64,000 bases of DNA, taken from NCBI GenBank assembly GCA_016081115.2, contig JABTTQ020001757.1:62027-126026 (forward strand), given 5' to 3'. A program made the translations under genes and the position numbers. Numbering within the stretch: position 1 is the first letter of the stretch; each line of letters starts with the position of its first letter. Under the pieces are notes generated by a model that worked only from the letters and a program-made list of their open reading frames with translations, searched no databases and had not been told where the DNA came from. Positions 56,107 to 64,000 of this stretch are shown piece after piece. Source of the stretch: Rehmannia glutinosa. Its lineage: Eukaryota > Streptophyta > Magnoliopsida > Lamiales > Orobanchaceae.

Positions 56107-56385
56107 CATAGGGCGACCGGTCGCGCACAAATAGAAGTTTGAAACATAACGCAACAATTTTACATAGGGCGACCGGTCGCGTAGGCTTCAACCGGTCACC
56201 CCATTGCTCGGCCAAATGGTCGAGGAGACAAAAATGAGAAACAGTTTTCGCTCTACGAGGGGTGCCAGGCACGGTCGACCTCCGGGTCGATCGGTCGCCC
56301 CCCCTCAGTTTTGTTCCCGTCCCTTTTTCTGTTCCAAAACTCAACACAGGTACGGGTTGCCCTATAGGGCGACCGGTCGAGCCTG
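56107..56385. repeat. CGACCGGTCG palindrome cluster in U3 of LTR copy 6
   Basis: GGGCGACCGGTCGCG (56110, 56167), CAACCGGTCACC, GGTCGACC, CGATCGGTCGCC and GCCCTATAGGGCGACCGGTC (56359-56378) fall within 280 bases upstream of the TATA box. Core CGACCGGTCG is a perfect 10-bp palindrome; GCCCTATAGGGC is a perfect 12-bp one. Confidence 0.75.
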
Positions 56386-56689
56386 AAACATAAGTGTTGA
56401 CCAATTTTATATCGAAAATAAACTTCAAGAAATACTCCGAAAAATAGTAAAACATTTTAAAGTATTAGGACAACATTCAGGGACATTGTTTTGATGTAAA
56501 AACACTTTGACATAAAATCATTAAAAGTGTTGTCCAATTTAGTCAAAAATAAACTTGAAGATATACTCCGGGAAATATTAAAAACCATTTTAAATCATTT
56601 AGGAATATTTGGACAACCTTTAAAAACATTGTTTTGGTGTAACAACAAAATCATCAAAATCATGATAAAACCATTTATCAAATACTTAT

Positions 56690-58215
56690 TTGGTATGTAT
56701 TATGCCTAAACGAGCTCAAATTGAAGTAAAAGACTCGGCGGCTAAAGGTTTTGTGAAAATATCCACGAGTTGATCTTGAGACGAAAAAAAGCACATCTCA
56801 ATTTTTTGTTTAGAAACGCAATCCCTTAGAAAATGGCGTCGAACCTCAATAAGTTCGGTTATGATGAACCGAATTTTAAGCAATGTTTATAGTGGACGTA
56901 TTGCCACAAAAAATAGGAATATTTTCGAAAGAAAATTTGTAATACTCTAGGTTTGTTTCATCCAAAAAAGTTGAATACAACAAAAGCCGCGGAAATATAT
57001 TCGGCTTTGGCCGTAGATAATGATACAAAATTTTGCTTCTTTAAAAACCAAGATACTAGGCAACCGCCTAAAAATTGACATGATTCGGAGGTACTTTTGC
57101 GATCATCAATATTTCCCGCATAGTCCGAATCACTATATCCTTTTGGAGAAAAATTTCATTCTTGGGATAAAACAAACCATATGAAATAGTGTCTTCAAAT
57201 ATCGAAAAGTTCTTTTAACGACACTCATATGATATTCTTTGGGATTGCTTTGAAATCGAGCACATAGGCATACGACATGAATAAAGTAAACTACCAATCA
57301 TACCTCGATATTTTGATTCATCAACTGACGTGCATTTTTCATCTTTGTCAAGCTTGATATTAATTGTCATCGAAGTAGCAACGATCCTTCCTTCTTCAAT
57401 TCCAAACTTCTTTAGGAGTTCTTATACTTGGATTGGGATATTTGGATGCCTTCTTGGCATTGTTTTATTTGAAAGTCCAAGGAAGAAGTTGAGCTCTCCC
57501 ATCATGCTCATCTCAAATTCACCTTGCATGAGCTTAGAAAATTTCTTACAAAGAGACTCATTAGTAGCACCAAAAATAATATCATCAACATAAATTTGTA
57601 CTAACAAACAATCTTGCCCCTTTTCAAAAAGAAAGAGAGTAGTACCAACTTTACCTCTTGAAAAGCCATTTTGTAAAATTAAAGAGTCAAGTCTATCATA
57701 CCATTCTCGGGGTGCTTATTTTAAACCATGTAAGGCCTTTTTAAGTTTGTAAATCATTTGGCCTTAGAAAATTTTAAAACCCCGGAGGTTATTTTACATA
57801 GACTTCTTCTTGAATAAAATCATTTAAAAAGGCGGATTTGACATCCATTTGGTAAAGCTTGAAATTTTTAAAACAAGAATAGACAAGTAAAATTGAATTG
57901 CGTCTAAACGTGCTATGGATGCAAAAGTTTCATCATAGTCAATACCTTCTTCTTGACAATACCCTTGAGCCACTAACCTTGCCTTGTTTCGAATGATGTT
58001 GCCTTAGTTATTGAGTTTGTTTCGGAATACCCATTTTGTGCCATAATAATTTGTGATGGAGGACAAGGTACCAATTCCCAAACATCATTCCTTTCAAATT
58101 GGTTCAACTTTTCTTGCATTTCAAGAAACCAATCCTCATCTTCAATGGATTCCTTTGCATTTTTTGGCTCTTCTTGAGATATAAGAGCTTTTTCGGCAAA
58201 TTTCCTTCTAGTCAT
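56690..58215 (-). pseudogene. Element G RT and RNase H
   Basis: From right to left: RRKFAEKALISQEEP, EDEDWFLEMQEKLNQFERND, VWELVPCPPSQ; broken pieces of KLYQMDVKSAF and EEVYVK; the catalytic VQIYVDDIIFGATN (57570-57605) with LCKKFSKLMQGEFEMSMMG; then RNase H pieces (SAEYISA-like near 56990, LRDCVSKQKI near 56810) down to the ADIFTKPL region at 56740. It resumes exactly where element N split it at 49342. Many stops and shifts. Confidence 0.88.
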
Positions 58216-59170
58216 AACACCTAGATGATCCTCAATTATGAGATCTTTTGGATGATCTCCTTTATACTTTTAATGCCACGGAAATATCCGAGTTATCACC
58301 TTTATCTTCTTGTGGAACATTGGAGGTTGAAGATTGATCATTTGATGTGGAAGATTGATCATTTGGAACAATTGGTTCAACTTCATCTTCTTCAACACTT
58401 TCATCATTAGGTATTCTTTCAACACCAGATGCTTCATTGAATTTGACGTGAATAGACTCCTCCTCCACCATGCTCGTTTTGTTATAAACCCGGTATGCTT
58501 TACTCTTAGTCAAGTACCCCATAAATATTCCTTCATCGGTCTTAGGATCAGGTTAGTTTAATTGATCCTTGGTATTAAAAATAAAACACTTGCAACTAAA
58601 TATTTTGAAATAACTAATATTTGGAGTTCTTCATTTTCAAAGATCATAAGGTGTCTTATTTAACTTGGGACGAAAATATACCCAGTTTATGACATAACAA
58701 GTGGTGTTGACAGCTTCGGCCCAAAAATATTTTGGAAGTGAGAATTCATTGAGCATGGACCGACACATTTCTTGAAGAATTTGGTTTTTCCTTTTGGCAA
58801 CACCATTTTATTGTGGAGTTCTTGGAGACGAGATATGTGCATACCCCTTGGTTTCACACAATATTTTAAAGTCACCATCAGATTCTCCTCCTCGGTCACT
58901 CCTTATAGACTTAATCGTATCTTCTTTTTCATTCTCTATAAGTCTACACAACTTAGCAAAACTCATTAGCGGCATCACTTTTATTTGCGAGAAAAATAGC
59001 CAAGTGTATCTAGAAAAATCATCAACTATAACAAATGTGTAATATTTTCCACTTAGACTTTCGGTGCCAATATCCCCATACAAATCAAGATGAAGTATGT
59101 ATAGGCTTAGTTGTGGAAATTTTATTTTTGGGCTTAAAAATACTTTTAACTAATTTGTTCTTTTGACAAG
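58216..59170 (-). pseudogene. Element G integrase core and linker
   Basis: Integrase core at 58808-59083: GTESLSGKYYTFVIVDDFSR, SIRSDRGGESDGDFKILCE and HISSPRTPQ. The third acidic residue falls in the next broken segment (58687-58899: VLPKGKTKFFKKCVGP, FGPKLSTPLVMS). The linker at 58262-58522 has GYLTKSKAYRVYNKTSMV, EESIHVKFNEASGVERIP and an acidic Ser/Asp-rich tail. Integrase joins element DNA to the chromosome; this copy is broken by frameshifts between core and linker. Confidence 0.86.
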
Positions 59171-59700
59171 TGTCACATAAGCCAAGGTTTTCAAAATTTA
59201 ATTTGGGTAATCCTTTTACATGTTGGTTTTATAAATATTTTGTGAATTCTTGTATCCAACATGTCCAAGTCGCCTATTCCATAAACTTGTTAAATCATTA
59301 TTGTCGACAAGACAAGAAACATTTTGACTAACCAAATCACTTGTGCAAATTTTGTAAAGATTGCCTTTTCTACTAGCTTCACAAATAATTTTATCATTTT
59401 TTAGAATAAAGCATTTTCCTTTATTAAAAACAACATCATAATTAGAATCATAAAGTTTGCTTACACTTATCAAATTGAACTTTAACCTTTCTACTAATAA
59501 AACATTACTAAGAGAGAAAGAAGAGTTACCAATGTCTCCATTACCAAGAATTTTTCCTTTGCCATTCTCGAACATGACCATGACTTCTTCTTGGAGCTTC
59601 ATGTTGGTAAAGAGTTCTCTCTTTCTAGTCATATGGCGCGAGCACCGGCTGTCCACGAGCCATTTTGAATCTTCTGGAATTGTTATAGCCCTATAAATGT
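59171..59700 (-). pseudogene. Element G protease start and GAG-pre-integrase
   Basis: Reads MDSRCSRHMTRKRELFTNMK, where the protease active site DSG has become DSR, then VMFENGKGKILGNGDIGNSS, VERLKFNLISVSKLYDSNYD and NNDLTSLWNRRLGHVGYKN with the conserved WHRRLGH-type motif as WNRRLGH. Open for 146 residues, 59216-59656. Confidence 0.87.
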
Positions 59701-60478
59701 GAGGTCCATTGGGGTTAGTCTTGAGACCTTTGGGTCTCCAAAAATGACTATAGCTATTTTTAACTTACAATCATTAGCATAATGTCCATTTTTACCACAA
59801 TAAAAGCAAGTAATAATATTAGGACTACTAGCACGTATGAAAGTCGGAGCTTGGTCATTTTTCTTAAACAGTTTGAAAAGGTTTGTAACCAAGTCCTAGT
59901 TTGGATTGCTCATTTCTTTGTGCACCAAGAATTTTTGTAACTTTATCCGTACTCAAATTAAAACATTGCATATCATTTTTCAAATTTTCAATTTCTTTTG
60001 TGAGCATTTGGTTTTAGACGAGACTATGAACTTTTGCAAGAGTAATATTATGAGCATGATCAAGTGATTCATAAGAAGTAAATAATTTATCCTTTTCTAA
60101 ATTAAGCTCTTTATACTCCTTTTTCAAAATCTTTTATTTACAAATCATATCTCTAAACTCATGTTGTAAATCATCATACTTACATTGGAGTTCATCAATT
60201 AAGGAAGAAGATGAAGAGTTAGAGTGTACCTCAATGTTTTCATCGTCTATGGTCATGAGACCATGTTTGGCTTCTTCTTCTTCGTCGGATGTGGCAAGAA
60301 GATCATCCCATGTTTGGGCTTCCACATTTGGAGCCTTCTTATTAGGAAAAGGTTTTTTTCTTCTTTTGCTCCTACTCCGTTAATTTTGGGCAATCGAATA
60401 TATAGTGTCCGGGTTTCCCGCATTTAAAACACGAGTTGTCTCTAGACTTCTTTGCCTTATTTTTAATTACAAAATTGG
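59683..60478 (-). pseudogene. gag: Element G gag, C-terminal part
   Basis: From right: knuckle SCFKCGKPGHYIFDCPKL (60378-60440), acidic part WDDLLATSDEEEEAKHGLM and coiled-coil segments, then a second knuckle ITCFYCGKNGHYANDCKL (59770-59820). Two zinc knuckles flanking a coiled coil is typical of this gag. The N-terminal UBN2 part, PBS and 5' LTR are absent; the sequence is fused at about 60478 to the RT of element B. Confidence 0.82.
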
Positions 60479-61188
60479 CATTAAGTTCTCCCATCATACT
60501 CATCTCAAATTTACCTTGCATAAGCTTAGAAAAGTTCTTGCATAGAGATTCGTTAGTAGCACCTAAAATTATATCATCAACATAAGTTTGCACTAATAAG
60601 CAATCTTGTCCTTTTTCAAAAATAAAAAGAGTAGTATTAATTTTACCTCTTGAAAAACCATTTCGCAAAAGAAAAGAACTAAGTCTATCATACAAAGCCC
60701 GGAGTGCTTGTTTTAAACCACGTAAGACCTTTTTAAGTTTATAAACATCATTTGGCCTAGAAATATTTTCAAACCCTAGAGGTTGTTTGACATAGACTTC
60801 TTCTTGAATAAAACTATTTCGAAAAACGGATTTAACATCCATTTGGTAAAGTTTGAAATTTTTAAAGTAAGAGTAGGCAAGTAAAATACGAATAGCTTCT
60901 AAATGTGCTACGGGTGCAAAAGTTTCATCATAATCAATACCATCTTCTTGACAATACCCTTGAGCTACTAACCTTGCTTTATTCTGAACTATGTTGCCTT
61001 GATCATCAAGTTTGTTCCGGAATACCCGTTTTGTGCCAATAATTGTTTGTGATGGAGGACAAGATACCAATTCCCAAACATCATTTCTTTCAAATTGATT
61101 CAACTCCTCTTGCATCTCAAGAAACCAATCTTCATCTTCAATGGGTTCCTTAGTATTTTTAGGCTCTTTTTGGGATATAAGAGCTTTT
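60479..61188 (-). pseudogene. Element B RT, fused in frame to G gag
   Basis: A long open frame (to 60372) with KALISQKEPKNTKEPIEDED, ELNQFERNDVWELVSCPPSQ, KARLVAQGYCQEDGIDYDET, YQMDVKSVFRNSFIQEEVYV, LVQTYVDDIILGATN and KFEMSMMGELN, then directly the G gag knuckle. This RT is among the best preserved in the window: all of the N-terminal and palm motifs are in one frame, though SAFLNG reads SVFRNS. The join deletes the thumb and RNase H of B and the 5' end of G. The LTR at 61189 supplies the upstream codons. Confidence 0.88.
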
Positions 61189-62692
61189 TGTAAGTCCAAG
61201 CGGCTACGATAATCTAGAGGGGGGGTGAATAGATTATCTCCATCTTTTCGATTGTGCCCTCTTTTTCTTATCAAATACGCCAAGACAAGAATAAAGGTGC
61301 GGAAAGTAAACAACACACGACGATTTATAGAGCTTCACCCCACCTAGGGATTACATGCTCTACCACCCCAGTATATCCGGGATGGGTTTCGAAAAGAAAA
61401 AAGAATTTTATTAATTACCACAATTAATACAAATTCAACTTACAACAACACCTTGAAGAGCACCACACTCTTCTTCAACACCACCTTGGAGATTACCACA
61501 ATCTCCCTTGAAGATTACAACAATCTTCCTTCAACGGCACCTTGTGAAGATTACCACAATCTTCAACCTTGAAGAATACCAAATTCTTCCACACCTCAAT
61601 AAGAAGATCACCACAATCTTCTTGCACCTATCACCTAGATCATCCAAGTGTGTTCTTACCACAAGAACACTCACAAGGATATTGTGTGTTGAATGATAAC
61701 CCAAAAATCAAGATTACAACTCAATAATGAATATTACAATTATGAGTGCAAGTGTAATCAAGAAATAAGCCTAGACCTCAAGATGTGAAAGTGAAAGACC
61801 TTAGGCTATTACAACAAGAATAATAACAATGAAGAATAAATATGTTTGCTTGAGTGTATCTTGTTGTGTTGTAGTATTATCTCTTGTTGGGTTGCTTCAA
61901 TTCTTCATCTATTTACAGAGAATGTCTTGAACATGATAGGCTCCTCCTAGGAGATTGAAATCTGTAAATAATTGCAAGACAAATGAAGAATATAGCTGTT
62001 AGAAATCAATCCCACAATTTAAGGGAAAGTTGTCTGCTGCACAACGGTTAAAATTTTGCTGTCAAACCATAGGGCGACCGGTCGCGCACAAATAGACATT
62101 TGAAAATAAGAACACACATTAACGGGGCGGCCGACGGTCCGACCGGTCCGGCCGGTCGACCCTATGCCCAGCCGGTCGACCATCTCGAAAAATGAGTTCA
62201 GAACATTCTGTTTCAGAAATACACTCCCAGACACCGGCCGCCCTATAGGCCGACCGATCGACGGCACCGGTTGACCTAAAAGGGTGATAGGTTCGCCCCC
62301 TATTTTTCAGCAAACAGGATGTTCTATGTTTTGCAAAACTTTTCAGGTACGGGTTGCCCTATAGGGCGACCAGTTGACCTCAAAACCGAGGAGTTCTCCA
62401 ATTTTAGTCAAAAATGAACTTCAAGAAATACTCTGAAAAAATAGTAAAAATATTTTAGACCGATCGGGAGTATTAGGACAACATTTAGAAACATAGTTTG
62501 GTGTAAAAACACATTAACACAAAATCATCAAAAGTGTTGTCCAATTTTTATCGAAAATAACTTTGAAGAAATACTCCGAGAATTTAGTACAAACATTATA
62601 AATCATTTAGGAGTATTTGGATAACAATTAAAAACATTGTTTTGGTGTAAAAACAAAATCATCAAAATCATTATAAAACCATTTATCAAACA
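61189..62692 (-). repeat. Solo C2-family LTR (copy 7) in element B
   Basis: Left edge TGTAAGTCCAAGCGG, right edge TTTATCAAACA, perfect duplications CTTTT at 61184-61188 and 62693-62697. It splits the B pol between KFAKKA and LISQ. 1504 bp, duplicated-U3 type. Hairpin array 61453-61690; CGACCGGTCG/GGCCGGTCGACC cluster 62070-62370. TATA equivalent is CTATTTACAG (61908). Confidence 0.93.
61453..61690 (-). repeat. Hairpin array in LTR copy 7
   Basis: Hairpins GAAGAG/CTCTTC, GGAGATT/AATCTCC (61488-61506), GAAGATT/AATCTTC with loop ACAAC, the same with ACCAC, GAAGAAT/ATTCTTC, AAGAAGAT/ATCTTCTT and GTGTTCTT/AAGAACAC. Confidence 0.85.
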
Positions 62693-62697
62693 CTTTT

Positions 62698-64000
62698 TTG
62701 GCAAATTTCCTTCTAGTCATTACTTTGTCTAGAGGATCCTCAATTATAAGATCTTTTGGATGATCTCCTTTAAATTTCAATACCACGGGAAGATCCAAAT
62801 TATCACCCTTATCTTCATGTTGAACATTAGAAGTTGAAGGTTGATCATTTGATGTGGAAGGTTGATCATTTTGAGCATAATTTGGAACAACTAGTCCAAT
62901 TTCTTCTTCTTCATCACTATCATAATTTGGGATTCTTTCAACTCCAGAGGCTTTATTGAATTTAACGTGAATAGACTCCTCGACCACCATGCTAGTTTTA
63001 TTATAAACCTGATATGTCTTGCTCTTAGTCAAATACCCCATAAATATTCTTTCATCGGCCTTAGGATCAAGTTTGTCTAATTGATCCTTGGTGTTCAAAA
63101 TAAAACACTTACAACCAAATATTTTGAAATAACTAATATTTGGAATTCTCTATTTACAAGGCTCATAAGGTGTTTTATTCAACTTAGGATGAAGTTATAC
63201 CCGGTTTATGACATAACAAGCGGTGTTGACGGCTTTGGCCTAAATATATTTTGGAAGTAAAAATTTGTTTAGCATACCCTGACACATTTGTTGAAGAGTA
63301 CGATTTTCCTCTCGGCAACACCATTTTGTTAGGAGTTCTTGGAGCCAAAATCTTTATGTAAATACCCCTTGGTTTCACACAATATTCTAAAATCACCATC
63401 AAATTCACCTCCTCGGTCACTCCTTATAAATCTAATAGTATCTTCTTTTTCATTATCTATAAGTCTACACAACTTAGCAAACTCATTAGCGGTATCACTT
63501 TTATTTACAAGAAAAATAGCCCAAATATATCTAGAGAAGTCATCAACTATAACAAAGGTGTAATATTTTCCACTTAGACTCTCGGTACCAATATCCCCAT
63601 ACAAATTAAAATGAAGTAGTTAGTTGTAGAGGCTTGGTTGTGGAAATTTCATTTTTGGGCTTAAAACTATTTTTACTAATTTGTTCTTTTGACAAGTATC
63701 ACATAAGCCAAGATTTTCAAAATTTAATTTGGGTAGTCCTTTGACATGTTGGCTTTTGTAAATCTTTTGTAAACTTTTGTATCCAACATGTTCAAGTCGC
63801 CTATATCATAAACTAGTTAAATCATTATTGGCGATAAAACAAGAAATATTTTGACTAACAAAATCACTTGTATAAATTTTATAAAAATTACCTTTTCTAC
63901 TAGCTTCACAAATAATTTTACCATTTTTAAGAATAAGGCATTTTTCTTTATTAAAAACAACAGCATAATTTGAGTCACAAAGTTGACTTACACTTATCAA
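62698..64000 (-). pseudogene. Element B integrase, linker and pre-integrase (runs off window)
   Basis: Linker 62698-63098 with MGYLTKSKTYQVYNKTSMVV, EESIHVKFNKASGVERIP and ending MTRRKFAKK at the solo LTR. Integrase core 63329-63604 with GTESLSGKYYTFVIVDDFSR and RFIRSDRGGEFDGDFRILCE, the two first catalytic aspartates in place. Broken segment 63184-63420 between. Pre-integrase part from 63806 to the window end (MISVSQLCDSNYAVVFNKEK, NNDLTSL). Gag and 5' LTR of B lie beyond the window. Confidence 0.87.

Larger units (their letters stand above)
49343..56684 (-). mobile_element. Element N: young gag-bearing, pol-deleted copia
   Basis: 7342 bp on the minus strand, LTRs of 1426 and 1443 bp that are nearly identical outside CG-rich parts, duplications CTTAT at 49338-49342 and 56685-56689, PBS and polypurine tract present. 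The target sequence in G rejoins perfectly, comparable to the uninterrupted copy at 46660-46760. Gag is long and open, but protease, integrase and RT are reduced to scraps. N therefore probably depended on proteins from related full elements to move, which is inference. Confidence 0.93.
55242..56684 (-). repeat. C2-family LTR copy 6 (5' LTR of N)
   Basis: Left edge TGTAAGTCCAAGC next to the PBS; right edge TTATCAAATA, a mutated CA end, then CTTAT. Contains, in element order, the duplicated U3 unit (56410-56670), palindromes (56107-56385), TATA (55948-55957), the hairpin array (55504-55733) and AATAAA (55456-55461). Confidence 0.93.

Noticed and set aside
40..56689. CTTAT used as target duplication by both the gypsy element and element N
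   Set aside because: Two unrelated elements sharing a 5-bp duplication is possible by chance; no wider shared target sequence was seen.
23126..62692. All seven C2 LTRs on the minus strand as evidence of a large tandem array
   Set aside because: Separate duplications (TGAGG, CTTAT, CTTTT) show independent insertions; shared orientation of a few copies may be chance.

Overview
This window is nuclear DNA of a flowering plant and, as far as I can read it, consists almost entirely of nested transposable elements, as in pericentromeric or other heterochromatin. The plant origin rests on LTR retrotransposons primed by initiator-Met tRNA (PBS TGGTATCAGAGC), a chromodomain Ty3/gypsy element, several Sirevirus-like Ty1/copia elements, hAT-type miniature elements with 8-bp duplications, and a low overall GC content. 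I see no intact host gene, no rRNA and no tRNA. The only gene-like host signal is a possible two-exon fragment at 32997-33815.

The layout is best explained as insertions into one old plus-strand copia element (A). Its pieces appear in order: gag at 1-44 and 22760-22850, the integrase/RT linker at 22960-23125, RT at 27842-28511 and 29986-30014, RT/RNase H at 39992-40660, and a post-pol region to 44208. Element A is interrupted by: (i) a Tekay/Del-like chromovirus at 45-22754 (duplication CTTAT), itself split by a 14-kb minus-strand Sirevirus-like copia, C1, at 3106-17173 (duplication AAGTT); (ii) an LTR with the 3' end of a minus-strand copia, 23126-25335; (iii) two inverted LTRs of a C1-related family D at 25336-27841 and 28512-29985, the first carrying a hAT element; (iv) a 10-kb insertion at 30015-39986 with LTR-like ends, containing two hAT elements, a solo LTR, a minisatellite and the gene-like fragment; (v) minus-strand copia B from 44209 to beyond the window. 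B contains element G (46853 to about 60478, 5' end deleted) and a solo LTR at 61189-62692. G contains the youngest element, N, at 49343-56684 (duplication CTTAT).

All seven LTRs of the family shared by B, G and N (called C2 here) lie on the minus strand and have the same plan: palindromic CGACCGGTCG clusters in U3, a TATA box reading CTATAAATAG, then an array of short hairpins, an AATAAA signal and the PBS-proximal end. The hairpins share the loop ACCAC (GUGGU in the transcript), while their stems differ and co-vary between copies. This array is the most interesting structure I found.

Many frames are broken. Between paired LTRs a large share of the differences exchange CAG or CTG for CG, with a base lost, rather than showing the C-to-T decay expected of methylated transposons. 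Some frameshifts may therefore be sequencing errors at methylated sites, and the pseudogene calls should be read with that in mind.
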